DNA of 64,000 nt, taken from positions 248,001-312,000 of the forward strand of contig CAWDNP010000012.1 of assembly GCA_963803755.1 (NCBI GenBank), in the 5' to 3' direction. The stretch comes from CAVUPF01 sp963803755. Its GTDB lineage: Bacteria; Actinomycetota; Thermoleophilia; Solirubrobacterales; 70-9. The position numbers were made by a program, and so were the translations under genes. Below the pieces are notes generated by a model, which was not told the DNA's origin, made no database searches, and saw only the letters and a list, made by a program, of their open reading frames with translations. Shown here piece by piece: positions 33,580 through 42,674 of the stretch (positions are counted from its first letter, which is position 1; every line of letters begins with the position of its first letter).

Positions 33580-34613
33580 AGAGCCCCGTAGGATCGGTCT
33601 CCTTGAAGGCTACAGTCCCGCTGGAAGAGCGAGTCCGCGCCTGGGAGGCCGAGTTCCTCTCCGACCTGGCGACCCCGTCCTATCCCGCGCGGCGGCGCGC
33701 GGAGGAGCCCGACAGCTCTGTACGCACGCCGTTTCAGCGCGACCGCGACCGGATCGTCCACTCGAAGGCGTTCCGCCGCCTCAAGCACAAGACCCAGGTC
33801 TTCGTCGCTCCCGAGGGCGACCACTACCGCACCCGCCTCACCCATACGCTGGAGGCATGCGGGATCGCCCGCACCGTGGCCCGAGCGCTCGGCTTCAACG
33901 AGGACCTGACCGAGGCGATCGGGCTCGGCCATGACCTCGGTCACCCGCCCTTCGGCCACACCGGCGAGGAGGCGCTCGACACGGCGCTACGAGAGCGCTG
34001 CGGCGGCGAGTTCAAGCACAACGTCCACTCGCTGCGCGTTGTCGACGTGCTCGAGCGCGACGGCCAAGGGCTCAACCTCACTGAACAGGTGCGCGACGGC
34101 GTCCTCAACCACACCGGGTCGCGCAAGCCGGCGACCCTGGAGGGGCGAATCGTCAAGCTGGTCGATCGTGTCGCCTACATCAACCACGACATCGACGACG
34201 CGCTGCGGGCGGGGATCCTCGCACCCGCTGACCTGCCGGCCGCCGAGATCGAGCTACTCGGCCCGACCGGGTCAAAGCGGATCGACACGCTGGTCCGCGA
34301 CATCGTCGAGTGCTCCTCCGGGGCCGGGGACATCGTGCAGAGCGAGGAGATCGGTGGCGCGATGCTGCGGCTGCGCAAGTTCATGTTCGACCGCGTCTAC
34401 ATGGGGCCGGCGGCACGCAGCGAGCACGAGCGGGTCCACCGCACCCTGCGCGGCCTCTTCGACCACTACCTGGAGCACCCGGGCGGGGTGCCGGAATGGG
34501 AGCCCGGCGCGAGCGAGTGCCAGCGCGTCGCCGACTACATCGCCGGGATGACCGACCGTTTCTGCATCGCCAAGTTCACTGAGCTGACGATCCCGGAGGA
34601 GGCCAGATTCTGA
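33576..34613 (+). CDS. dgt: Deoxyguanosinetriphosphate triphosphohydrolase-like protein
   Basis: 345 residues, GTG start overlapping recO. The HD domain is clear: 'SKAFRRLKHKTQVF', 'YRTRLTHTLEACGIAR' (first His), 'GLGHDLGHPPFGHTGE' (HD pair) and 'VAYINHDIDDALRAG' (last Asp). It belongs to the Dgt subfamily that hydrolyses dNTPs to nucleoside and tripolyphosphate. The dgt-dnaG order is that of Mycobacterium. It overlaps the dnaG start by 1 bp. Confidence 0.92.
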   Translation: MKSPVGSVSLKATVPLEERVRAWEAEFLSDLATPSYPARRRAEEPDSSVRTPFQRDRDRIVHSKAFRRLKHKTQVFVAPEGDHYRTRLTHTLEACGIARTVARALGFNEDLTEAIGLGHDLGHPPFGHTGEEALDTALRERCGGEFKHNVHSLRVVDVLERDGQGLNLTEQVRDGVLNHTGSRKPATLEGRIVKLVDRVAYINHDIDDALRAGILAPADLPAAEIELLGPTGSKRIDTLVRDIVECSSGAGDIVQSEEIGGAMLRLRKFMFDRVYMGPAARSEHERVHRTLRGLFDHYLEHPGGVPEWEPGASECQRVADYIAGMTDRFCIAKFTELTIPEEARF

Positions 34614-36393
34614 TGGCGCTGATCTCACCCGAGAGCCTCGAACGGGTCAAGCAGGCGGCGGACATCGTCGAGGTCATCTCCTCCCACACCGACCTGCGCC
34701 GCCAGGGCGCCCAATGGGTTGGCCTCTGCCCGTTTCACGAGGAGCGAACGCCGTCCTTCTCGGTCGATGCCCAGGACAAGCTCTACCACTGCTTTGGCTG
34801 TGGCGTCGGCGGCGACGTGATCAAGTTCGTCGAGGAGAAGGAGGGACTCGGCTTCGCCGAGGCGGTTGAGCTGCTCGCCGATCGCTACGGGGTCGAGCTG
34901 GAGCGGGAGCGGGAGGACCCGCGGGCCGAGGCGAACGCCAGCAACGCCGTCGGCTCGAGGAGTTGCTCGCCCGCACCGCCTCCTTCTACGCCGGCTACCT
35001 CTGGGAGTCAAAGGAGGGCGGCAAGGCGCGCGGGTACCTGGCCGAGCGGGGGCTGGGCGAGGAGGTGCTGCGCCGCTTCGGCGTCGGCTACGCGCCGAGC
35101 GCCTGGGACCAGGTGCTGTTGCGCGGTCAGCGGGCCGGGTTCAAGGTGGACGAACTGCGCGGCGTTGGCCTGGTCCAGCGGGGGCGGGGGGGAGGCGAGT
35201 ACGACCGCTTCCGCTCCCGGATTATGTTCCCGATCCGCGACCGCCGTGGCCGGGTGCTGGGCTTCGGGGGGCGGGCGATGCGCTCCGACCAGGGCGCCAA
35301 GTACGTCAACACGGCGGAGACCGACTTTTTCCACAAGAGCCGGATGCTCTACGGGATCGACCTGGCCAAAGCGGCTATTGCCAAGGCCGGGCACGCGGTG
35401 GTGGTCGAGGGCTACACCGATGTGCTGGCGCTGCAACAGGCCGGGATCGAGGAGGCGGTCGGGGTGATGGGCACCGCAGTCACCGACGAGCAGGTGGCGG
35501 CGCTCTCGGGGATGGTCGAGGAGGTCGTGCTGGCGCTTGACGCCGACTCGGCCGGCCAGGAGGCGATGCTGCGCGCGCAGCGGGTCGCAGCGGGGCGGAA
35601 GATGCGGCTGCGCGTGGCGGCGATGCCGGCGGGGGAGGACCCGGCGGAGATGATCGCGACCGGGGGCGGCGCCGAGCGCTTCCGGGCGCTGGTCGAGAGC
35701 GCCGTCGACCTGCCCGCCTTCCAGGTCGGACTGGTGCTGGACCGCGCCGACGTCTCCTCCCCGTCGGAGCGCGACCGGGCGCTCTCGGAGGCGGCGCCGA
35801 TCCTCGCCGGGATGGGGGAGACGGCTAGTCGCGACGACCTTGTGCGCCGAGTCGCGGAGCGGCTCGACCTGGAGCCGGCGATGGTGATGGGGCGGCTGGT
35901 GGCGGCGCGGCCCCCGAGCGGCGGCGAGGCGGCTCTGGCCGCGGTCCCCAACGGCGCGGCCCAGGTACCGCCGCGCCATGCCGTGGAGCTGACCTCGCGC
36001 GAGCGCCGCGAGCGCGCCCTGCTGGCGATGTGCATCGCGCTGCCGGGCGAGGGCAGGGAGTACCTCGCGCGACTCACCGATGACCATCTCTCCCCGCTCG
36101 GCGGCCGCGTAGCCGCCTGGCTGCGCGAGCACCCCGAGGACCCAGCCTCCAACCTGCCCCGCGACGATGACGAGCTGGCCGGTTTGATCGCCGAGCTGAT
36201 CATCCTCGCCCACGACGAGCCCGCCTCCGCCGAGGCGATGCAGCTCAACTACCTCCTCCTGGAGCAGCGCCGCCTCGAGTCCGAGATAGCCGCCGCCGGC
36301 CAGGCGAGCGAACCGGAGCGCCGAGCCGCCCTGAGCCGGGAGCGAGCCGCCCTCGTGGAGCGCATAGCCCGCACCGAGCGGGTCAACGGCTAA
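34613..36393 (+). CDS. dnaG: DNA primase DnaG, one frame change
   Basis: Frame one (34613 on) holds the zinc-binding domain: 'GLCPFHEERTPSFSV' and 'YHCFGCGVGGD' (C-x2-H...C-x2-C). Near 34930 one base is missing. The other frame continues as 'ERQQRRRLEELLARTASFY' and the full core: 'RIMFPIRDRRGRVLGFGGR', TOPRIM 'VVVEGYTDVLALQQAG' and 'LALDADSAGQEA', then the DnaB-interacting C-terminus ending at 36393. Joined, it is about 593 residues, normal length. As primase is essential, the shift is almost surely an error in the sequence. Confidence 0.93.
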
Positions 36394-36416
36394 TCGGTAG
36401 ATTCCGTCCTCGCCGG

Positions 36417-36489
36417 TCCGGGGTAGCTCAATCGGTAGAGCACTCGGCTGTTAACCGAGTTGTTGTGGGTTCGAGTCCCACCCCCGGAG
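36417..36489 (+). tRNA. tRNA-Asn (GTT)
   Basis: A 73-base cloverleaf. The acceptor arm is TCCGGGG/CCCCGGA (36417-36423 with 36482-36488) with discriminator G. The D-loop is 'AGCTCAATCGGTAGAGC'. The anticodon arm is CTCGG-CTGTTAA-CCGAG with GTT at 36450-36452. The T arm is GTGGG-TTCGAGT-CCCAC. CCA is not encoded. It follows dnaG as in Mycobacterium. Confidence 0.97.
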
Positions 36490-37692
36490 CTTCTCTCCTG
36501 CGGCGCTGCGGTCGGCGAGCTGCTCGACCAGCTCGGCGCCGCGCTCGGCTCCGTCGTGCGCTTTCGCCCAGGTCGCCAGTTCGGCGGCGCGGTCTGCGAA
36601 GGAGCGCTCACGCAGCAAGCGGCAGGCCGCCCAGCGCAGTGGGGAGGGGCGGCAGAGGCGCCAGGGGAGGGAGAGGCCGACCTCGGCCCAGGCGACCCGC
36701 ATAGCGGTCTCGCTCATGTCGCCGACGATCGGGCAGACCAGGACCGGAGCGCCGGCGCCAAGCGCCCGGGCGACTGTGCCGTGGCCACCGTGGGAGATGA
36801 CCAGCGAGGCCACCGGCATCAGCTGGCTGTAGCTGAGCCAGTCGACCAGGACCGCGTTGGCGGGAACCTCAATCGGGCTCTGGGGGAACACGCGGTTGGT
36901 CGTGGCGACGACGCGAACCTGCTCGCAGGCCAGCGCCTTCAGCGCCGTGCGGACCAGGTGGTTGCCGGAGTCGTGTGCCGTGCTGGGGGCGACCAGGACC
37001 AGCGGCGCGTCGCCGGGCGGCAGCTCGATCTCGGGGTGGGGGAGCTCGAAGGTCATCGGCCCGGTCACCTCGACCCCGGCCGGCCAGCGGCGCGGGTACT
37101 CGAGCTGGGGGAAAGTGGCGACCAGCGCCAGGTCGGGGCTGATCCCGCCGTGGAAGCGCTCGATCGGCGCCAGTCCCAGGCGCGAGCGCTGCGCGTTGAG
37201 GTCGCGACGCCCGTGTTCGAGGCCGAGGTTCAGCGCTCGTTGGCTGCCCTTCCAGATCGCCCGCCCGACCGCCGTCCGCGGCGGCCGCAACCCCACCGCG
37301 AAGAACGGCATCCCCGGCTCGACCACCGGATAGATGTGGGGGATCAGCGTCGCCAGCGGCACGCCGGCCTTCTCGGCGGCCAGCGCCGGCGCCAGTGTGA
37401 GGATGTCGCTGACCGCGACGTGAGGGCGCATCTCCTCCAGTAGCGGCAGCAGCGCCCGCGCCGCCTCGGCCGCGTGGTCGCCGTCGGCCGAGTCGGGGTC
37501 TGGTGGCGGGAACATCCGGTATTCCTCCGCCGCGGTAAAGCCGAGCCCGGCGTCCTCGACCGCCTCGCGCCGCTCCTCCCAGGTCTCGACCACCACCTCG
37601 TGCCCGCGCCCGGCCAGCGCCCGCCCCAGCGAGATCGCCGGGAACGCATGCCCTGCGTCGCCGAAGGCGGCGATCAGGACGCGCAGGGTCAT
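36451..37692 (-). CDS. GT1-family (MGT/UGT-like) glycosyltransferase
   Basis: 413 residues. N-terminal Rossmann: 'LIAAFGDAGHAFPAISLGRAL' and 'RPHVAVSDILTLAPALAAE'. C-terminal donor site: 'VLVDWLSYSQLMPVASLVIS' and 'HGGHGTVARALGAGAPVLVCP', typical of macrolide- and natural-product-type glycosyltransferases. The last 13 codons ('LRGWDSNPQQLG') read the antisense of tRNA-Asn and the stop lies in the tRNA, so the natural C-terminus was probably replaced there. It abuts the upstream SDR without a gap, so they form an operon and may act on one product. Confidence 0.85.
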   Translation of the reverse strand: MTLRVLIAAFGDAGHAFPAISLGRALAGRGHEVVVETWEERREAVEDAGLGFTAAEEYRMFPPPDPDSADGDHAAEAARALLPLLEEMRPHVAVSDILTLAPALAAEKAGVPLATLIPHIYPVVEPGMPFFAVGLRPPRTAVGRAIWKGSQRALNLGLEHGRRDLNAQRSRLGLAPIERFHGGISPDLALVATFPQLEYPRRWPAGVEVTGPMTFELPHPEIELPPGDAPLVLVAPSTAHDSGNHLVRTALKALACEQVRVVATTNRVFPQSPIEVPANAVLVDWLSYSQLMPVASLVISHGGHGTVARALGAGAPVLVCPIVGDMSETAMRVAWAEVGLSLPWRLCRPSPLRWAACRLLRERSFADRAAELATWAKAHDGAERGAELVEQLADRSAAGEKLRGWDSNPQQLG

Positions 37693-38424
37693 CTACGGAG
37701 TGTCGAGCTCCTCGCCGGGCCGCGTGAAGACGATCTCCGGCACATGGCAGTTGCGCGAGGTACGCAGCAGGAAGCGCACCGCCTCGCCCAGGTCGGAGGG
37801 CTGGATCATCTGCTCGGCGGGGACCTGCCCCTTGGCGAACTCGGTCATCGGCGTGTCGACGAAGCCCGGCGCCAGGGCCGTGCACTGGACGCCGGCGCTC
37901 CCCGCTTCGCGGTGAGTTGACTGAGTGAAGTTGATCACCGCCGCCTTCGTCGCCGCGTAGATCGAGAGCCACACCTGGCCGCCTTTGCCGGCGATCGAGG
38001 CGGTGTTGACGATCAGCGCCTTGCCGTGCTCGGCGCCGCTCGCGCGCAGCATCGGCAGTCCCTCCCTGGTGCCGAGAATCAGCGCCCGCAGGTTGACCGC
38101 GAGCTGCATATCGAGGTGCTTGGTCTGGATCTCCTCCATCGGAGCCCCGATCCCGACTCCCGCGTTGTTGACCAGCACGTCAAGACGGCCGTAGGCGTCG
38201 CGGTGCCTGGCGAAGACGCCGACCACGTCCTCCTCGTCGGTCATGTTGGCGACGACGCTCTGCACCTCGATGCTGTCGGCGCGCAGCCCCTCGGCCGCCG
38301 CCTCCAGCTTCTCCGGTCGCCGGGCGGCGACGGTCAGCGCGTAGCCGTCCTCGCCGAGGGCGCGTGCGATCGCCAGGCCGATCCCGCTCGAGGCCCCCGT
38401 GATCAGCGCCGCTCGCTCCGCCAT
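37693..38424 (-). CDS. Short-chain dehydrogenase/reductase (SDR)
   Basis: 243 residues. 'LITGASSGIGLAIARALGED' (TGxxxGIG), 'AARRPEKLE' for NADP preference, 'LVNNAGVGIG', 'IVNTASIAGKGG' (Ser) and 'YAATKAAV' (Tyr, Lys) are all present. The stop codon is directly followed by the ATG of the glycosyltransferase, so the two are co-translated. It is divergent from the redox lipoprotein gene at 38524. The substrate is unknown. Confidence 0.88.
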   Translation of the reverse strand: MAERAALITGASSGIGLAIARALGEDGYALTVAARRPEKLEAAAEGLRADSIEVQSVVANMTDEEDVVGVFARHRDAYGRLDVLVNNAGVGIGAPMEEIQTKHLDMQLAVNLRALILGTREGLPMLRASGAEHGKALIVNTASIAGKGGQVWLSIYAATKAAVINFTQSTHREAGSAGVQCTALAPGFVDTPMTEFAKGQVPAEQMIQPSDLGEAVRFLLRTSRNCHVPEIVFTRPGEELDTP

Positions 38425-38523
38425 TCCTCTCTCCTTCCGCTCTCCTAGCTCGCCGCACCCTATATGCCGCCTGATCCCAGCGCCCGGGAGGGACGCGATG
38501 TCGCTCTATCCGCCCTCAATAAC

Positions 38524-39585
38524 ATGCCGCCGATGCGCGCCAGTCGATTCGTCGTCGCTTTCGCCTGCTTGTTTCCGGCGGCGGCTTTCCTGGCGGGCTG
38601 CGGCGGAGGCTCGGGGTCCTCGACCTCCACGGCCGCGGCCTCGGTCGCGGCGAAAAGCCGCCCCGCCCCGTCGAAGAGCGAATTCCCGAGTGCCGGCGGA
38701 AAGTCCCTCCACACGGTGCTCAAGTCCGCCGAAGGCCTCTCCAAGCTGGTCTTCTCGCCGACGACGGAAGTCCTCTATCTCGGAGAGAACCGCTACTCCT
38801 TCGAAGTCTTCCAACGCGATCGCACTCCGGTGACCGACGCAAAGGTCGCCCTCTACATCGCCAAAGCGCCGCCCAAACCTCGCAACGGCGTGCCCGTGTC
38901 GAAGGCCAAGCCGCTTGGCGGGCAGGCCGTCGGCCCCTTCCCCGCTGCGATCGAAAGCCTCGCGACCAAGCCCGCCTTCCGCTCTCAGACGACGGCCCAG
39001 GACTCCAACGCGTCCACCGCCGTCTACGCGGCCGAAGTCGACTTCCCGAGCAACGGCGAATGGCGGGTCCTGGCGCTGGTCAAGCAGGGGGGCAAGACCA
39101 CCGCGGCGGTGCTGTCGATCGCCGCGGTCGGCGAATTCACCGAGATCCCCCGGGTCGGCCAGAGGGCGCCGCTGATCCACACACCGACGGCGGCGAGCGT
39201 CGGCGGCGACCTCTCCAAGGTCACCACCCGCGTCCCGCCGGACACCCAGAACCAGGTCGACTACGCGGAAGTTCTCGGCAAAGAGCCGATCGTCCTCTTG
39301 TTTGCGACCCCCAAGTTCTGCCAGAGTCGGACCTGCAGTCCGGTCGTCGACGTGGCCGAGCAGGTCAAACGGCTCTATGGCAAGCGGGCGGCATTCATCC
39401 ACATGGAGATCTACAACGAAAACAACCCGAGCAAGGGCGTGCGGCCCCAGGTGAGGACATTTCACCTGCCCAGCGTGCCGTGGCTGTTCGTGATCGATCG
39501 CCACGGCACGATCCGTTCGGAGATCGCGGGCGGCTTCGGCGTCGAAAAGCTGACCCAGGAGGTCAAGGGGGTGATCGGCGAATGA
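38524..39585 (+). CDS. Thioredoxin-fold lipoprotein
   Basis: About 353 residues (a further ATG at 38533 is equally good; 38464 is too early). The signal sequence 'SRFVVAFACLFPAAAFLAGC' ends in a lipobox, so it is anchored outside the membrane. A Ser/Thr/Ala linker and a beta-rich domain (about 60-220) follow. The C-terminal domain is thioredoxin-like: 'PIVLLFATPKFCQSRTCSPV' with a CxxxxC pair and 'LPSVPWLFVIDRHGTIRSEI'. It may handle thiol exchange, haem or copper transfer. It overlaps the HPt gene (ATGA). Confidence 0.78.
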   Translation: MPPMRASRFVVAFACLFPAAAFLAGCGGGSGSSTSTAAASVAAKSRPAPSKSEFPSAGGKSLHTVLKSAEGLSKLVFSPTTEVLYLGENRYSFEVFQRDRTPVTDAKVALYIAKAPPKPRNGVPVSKAKPLGGQAVGPFPAAIESLATKPAFRSQTTAQDSNASTAVYAAEVDFPSNGEWRVLALVKQGGKTTAAVLSIAAVGEFTEIPRVGQRAPLIHTPTAASVGGDLSKVTTRVPPDTQNQVDYAEVLGKEPIVLLFATPKFCQSRTCSPVVDVAEQVKRLYGKRAAFIHMEIYNENNPSKGVRPQVRTFHLPSVPWLFVIDRHGTIRSEIAGGFGVEKLTQEVKGVIGE

Positions 39586-39947
39586 GCGAGAAAACTAGCT
39601 CTGACGCTGAACTGCTGAACTCCTTTGCCGAGGAGGCCCGCCGCCGCTGCGACGTGATCGCCGCCGGCCTGGCGACCGAGACGAGCGACTTCGAAACGAT
39701 GCGGGCCGAAGCCCATGCCCTCAAGGGCACGGCGTCCGTGGTCGGCTTGCGCCGCCTCGCCGAGCTGGCCGGACTGATGGAGTCCGACCTCGCCGAAGCA
39801 AAGAAGACCGGCGTCATCCGCGGCGGCCGCGCCCACCAGATAGCCGACGCCGCCAAGGCCCTCGCCGAGGGAGCCGCAGCCGCTGCGGACGGCAATGAGG
39901 AGCCGCCCGATGTCGGCCGTTCCCTCGCTCAGCTCTTCAGCGCGTAG
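39582..39947 (+). CDS. Stand-alone HPt (histidine phosphotransfer) protein
   Basis: 121 residues, all helical. 'EAHALKGTASVVGLRRLAEL' is the HPt signature, with the phospho-accepting His in 'HALKG'. It begins with a 4-bp overlap with the lipoprotein gene and ends 18 bp before tRNA-CAT. HPt proteins relay phosphate between hybrid kinases and response regulators. No kinase or regulator is in the window, so its partners are elsewhere. A short acidic tail ends the protein. Association with a redox lipoprotein is unusual. Confidence 0.8.
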   Translation: MSEKTSSDAELLNSFAEEARRRCDVIAAGLATETSDFETMRAEAHALKGTASVVGLRRLAELAGLMESDLAEAKKTGVIRGGRAHQIADAAKALAEGAAAAADGNEEPPDVGRSLAQLFSA

Positions 39948-39965
39948 CGCTAGTCTCGCCCCCGC

Positions 39966-40039
39966 GGGGCGGTAGCTCAGCTGGTCAGAGCAGCGGACTC
40001 ATAATCCGTCGGTCGCTGGTTCGAGTCCAGCCCGCCCCA
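39966..40039 (+). tRNA. tRNA with CAT anticodon (elongator Met most likely)
   Basis: A 74-base cloverleaf: acceptor GGGGCGG/CCGCCCC (39966-39972, 40032-40038) with discriminator A, D-arm 'AGCTCAGCTGGTCAGAGC', anticodon arm GCGGA-CTCATAA-TCCGT with CAT at 40000-40002, and a T arm containing 'GGTTCGAGTCC'. The body matches elongator Met rather than initiator tRNA. Lysidine-type Ile2 cannot be ruled out by anticodon alone. Confidence 0.93.
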
Positions 40040-40285
40040 TCAAAAGGTCCGCCCGACGATGAGGGCAACTCGGTTCGGTGGACTAACGCTGCACGAGTCG
40101 TACGGCGACGAGGTCACCGAACGGTCCTCGCAGGCGACCAAACTTCCCGGCTCGAACTCCCAAACCTCGCCACTAGGGGCATGAGCGGGCAATCGGAAAG
40201 CACCGTCGTCCTCTTCCTCGGCCTCGACGGGTCGCCAGACGTCAATCCCCTCTTCCAGAAGTTGTACGTAGATAGTCCGACTCAT
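40040..40285 (-). CDS. Small hypothetical protein next to tRNA-CAT
   Basis: 81 residues. The ATG at 40285 has GGAGAG directly upstream, which decides it over the longer ORF from 40501. The sequence 'RTIYVQLLEEGIDVWRPVEA' and 'EVWEFEPGSLVACEDR' is beta-rich, typical of small SH3-like actinobacterial proteins of unknown role. The stop codon TGA (40042-40040) begins at the base right after the tRNA's 3' end, so the two genes meet tail to tail. The last 18 residues are Ser-rich and look unnatural. Confidence 0.5.
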   Translation of the reverse strand: MSRTIYVQLLEEGIDVWRPVEAEEEDDGAFRLPAHAPSGEVWEFEPGSLVACEDRSVTSSPYDSCSVSPPNRVALIVGRTF

Positions 40286-40458
40286 CTCTCCGGATGCGCG
40301 GTCAAAGACCATGGACCTACTGGCGGCCGAGCGAGCGCTCGGAGGCAACAGCCCGTGGAGGTCGGAGATTTCGGAGGCAGCGCGGTGGCAGGCGAAGCCA
40401 GGGAACCGCATGGGAATGCGCCTTGTCTCGCCAACGTAACCAATCCGCCCCACGCTGT

Positions 40459-41095
40459 CTATGCCTGAGCCGCGCGTGCCCGCGCAAGCGCGTCCGCCCA
40501 CCAGACCAGATCAGTCGTGGTGGTCTGCAGTCGATCGTCAAGCGAGGCGAAGAGTTCGATGTCGAATGGCTCCTTCGCCTGCCTAGCGGGGACCATCAGC
40601 GCTGGCAGGATGTGGACGGCATGGCGCAGTGGCGCCATTTCCAGCTCAATCGAGAACGAGGCGGATCTGCTCGATCGACCGTGCGCCGCCGGAATTGCCG
40701 TAGCCGACAAAGGCGATCGGCTTGCGGTTGAACTCAGGAAAGACGACATCGAGCGCGTTCTTTAAGACCGCCGGGTAGCCGTGGTTGTACTCAGGGGTTA
40801 TGACGAGATAGCCATCAGCCTGATTGACCTTGTCCGCCCATCTGGCAACCTCGGGCGGATAATCGCGCTCCCCATAGGCGGGCGGCCGCTCCTGTTCATA
40901 GAACGCCATTGGGTATTCGCGGAGGTCGACAAGCTCGGCGACAAGATTGTCCCGAGCGCCGAGGCGGTCCATGACCCATGCTGCCACCTTCTCGCCGAAG
41001 CGCCCCTCGCGAGTGCTGCCGAGGATTACCTGAATTAGAGGGGCTCCGTCGCCGATGGACGGCAGACTAGCCCGTCGCCACGGTGATGTTGACAA
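40459..41095 (-). CDS. NADPH-dependent FMN reductase family protein, one frame change
   Basis: The flavodoxin-like fold is clear: 'IQVILGSTREGRFGEKVAAW' (phosphate loop), 'VDLREYPMAFYEQERPPAY' and 'GYLVITPEYNHGYPAVLKNALD', then 'PIAFVGYGNSGGARSIEQ'. Near 40650 the frame changes; the other frame continues as 'IELEMAPLRHAVHILPAL' and ends 'LARARAAQA' at 40459. About 200 residues in all. It reduces FMN, quinones or azo compounds. The start is uncertain: the TTG at 41095 is the best of poor options. It is surrounded by non-coding DNA. Confidence 0.72.
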
Positions 41096-41432
41096 AGGTC
41101 CATAAAGGCCCCTTCGATCTGCAGGCGGTTTCAACGGTCCTACCGATTTGCCGATGAGGGCTCGCTGCTCGACTCCAGCTTCAAGATCCAAGCGCCTTTT
41201 GAGCTACAAGGGCACGAGGCAAAGCTACGCGATGGCGCGGTGCCTCGACGGGCACCTCAGCGCAACGACGCACGACTCTCATAGGTGCGCCAGGGTCTCC
41301 AGCACCGCCATCAAGCCCTGCACGCCGACAGGCAGAGCGATGGGGTCGCTCAAAACACGTCGTGTGCCAATCGAAGCCTGCTTACTTGGCTTCCCAGAAC
41401 AGCGTCGCTGGTTTGAAGTCCAGCGCTGCCTT
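41096..41432. other. Gene-free stretch
   Basis: 337 bp without a believable gene. A minus-strand frame ends naturally at 41279 ('LPVGVQGLMAVLETLAHL') but has no matching upstream part, so it may be the tail of a lost gene. I see no repeat or terminator. Confidence 0.4.
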
Positions 41433-42179
41433 TCAACGCTCCCGGTAGACGAACTTGCCACCCAGTAGGGCGGTGACGGTGGCGAAGTGGAAGCCACGAG
41501 CGCGCAGGCCACGGATGATTCCCGGCAGCGCGGCCACCGTTTGGGGGTGGTGGCCGCCATCGTGCATGAGGATGATCGAGCCTGGCTGGGCTAGGCCCAC
41601 GGCGTTGGAGCGGATGACCGCGACTCCGGGATGCTTGTCGTCGCGGGAATCGACGTCCCAGAGGATCATCTCCAGGTGGTTGCGTAGTGCCGCGGAGACG
41701 ACCTTCGTGTCGATCAGCCCATAGGGGGGGCGGAAGAGACAGGGGGTAAAGCCGGTGGCCGCCTCGATGCGGCGGTCCGTTCCCCGAAGCTGGCCGTATC
41801 CGGGATCGCGGGGGTGGGTAAAGGAGTGGTTGCCGATCTCATCGCCACTGGCGAGGATCTGCCGCATCAGCGCTTCACGATGGGGAACATGTCGACCCTC
41901 CTCGAAGAAGGTGGCGCTCGCATGGAGGCGATTGAGGATCGAGAGAATGCGTGGCGTGTAGGTCAGGCTTGGGCCGTCGTCGAAGGTCAGCGCGACGACA
42001 GGGCGCGAGCGGGGTCCGTGATCGATTGGGCCACTGCCACTGTCCTTGCAGCCAATGGTTTGGCGCGCACTCATTGCAGTGCCTCGGTTTCCGTGCGCGG
42101 AGCTCGCCCGGCCGACACTGAGGCTGCCGCAGCCGATCGTTGCGAGCGCAAGGGCGACCCCAGTCATTCTCAGCAACAT
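41433..42179 (-). CDS. Polysaccharide deacetylase (NodB homology, CE4) lipoprotein
   Basis: 248 residues. A short signal sequence ends in a lipobox ('LALATIGC'). The CE4 motifs are in order: 'VALTFDDGPS' (catalytic Asp), 'EIGNHSFTHP' (two metal His), 'LFRPPYG' (Arg), 'LWDVDSRD' and 'ILMHDGG' (catalytic His). It removes acetyl groups from extracellular N-acetylated sugars, such as peptidoglycan or exopolysaccharide. It is monocistronic. Confidence 0.9.
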   Translation of the reverse strand: MLLRMTGVALALATIGCGSLSVGRASSAHGNRGTAMSARQTIGCKDSGSGPIDHGPRSRPVVALTFDDGPSLTYTPRILSILNRLHASATFFEEGRHVPHREALMRQILASGDEIGNHSFTHPRDPGYGQLRGTDRRIEAATGFTPCLFRPPYGLIDTKVVSAALRNHLEMILWDVDSRDDKHPGVAVIRSNAVGLAQPGSIILMHDGGHHPQTVAALPGIIRGLRARGFHFATVTALLGGKFVYRER

Positions 42180-42444
42180 CTCGAAAACCCTCCGTCGCCC
42201 TCGCCCATGGGAGGCGGTCAGGGCGAAACCGGACGGCAGGTTGACAGCTCGGGGTCTCTCAGGGCATTTTTCTCTGTGTTTCTTGCCGATCTCGGCGCCT
42301 TCCTTGGCCTTGACTTACTTGCCTTGGACGACCCACTCCCGTGCGACGAACGTAGTCCATGTCCGCATCGGTGTCCACCATCTCGCCAAAAGCTTTTAGG
42401 AAGGACATAGACCGGCTAAAGAATGGCCGGGTAGCGTCGCCTGC

Positions 42445-42651
42445 ATGAGCAATGCCAAGTCATACGAGCGGGTTCTGGGGGCGCTTGTCGCCGAGGCGCG
42501 TGTCGGTCGCATTGCCCGGGTGGTTACCGGCGACCGAGAGGACGCGGGCTGGGATAAGCCGAGCCCTCGCGGTGGCCGGGCGTGGATCAACGGCAAGGAA
42601 GTCGGCGACCCTAACCCGCGCTTCGCTCACCTTGGACGTAACCACGACTAG
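42445..42651 (+). CDS. Small hypothetical protein
   Basis: 68 residues, hydrophilic: 'SNAKSYERVLGALVAEARVG', then 'AGWDKPSPRGGRAWINGKEV' and 'PNPRFAHLGRNHD'. No family is recognised. It lies alone between the deacetylase and a convergent secreted protein and ends 2 bp before a strong hairpin terminator, which supports it as a real transcription unit. Confidence 0.45.
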   Translation: MSNAKSYERVLGALVAEARVGRIARVVTGDREDAGWDKPSPRGGRAWINGKEVGDPNPRFAHLGRNHD

Positions 42652-42652
42652 C

Positions 42653-42672
42653 GCCGGCCCCGCAGGGCCGGC
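42653..42672. terminator. Bidirectional hairpin terminator
   Basis: GCCGGCCC (42653-42660) and GGGCCGGC (42665-42672) form a perfect 8-bp stem with a CGCA loop. It fits exactly between the stop codons of convergent genes (42651 and 42675). Confidence 0.75.
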
Positions 42673-42674
42673 TC

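Noticed and set aside
34613..36393. Programmed frameshift in dnaG
   Set aside because: There is no slippery sequence or stimulatory structure at 34930, and shifts occur in many unrelated genes, which favours indel errors.
40286..40501. N-terminal extension of the small gene beside tRNA-CAT
   Set aside because: A good ribosome site precedes the ATG at 40285 and the extra residues look random.
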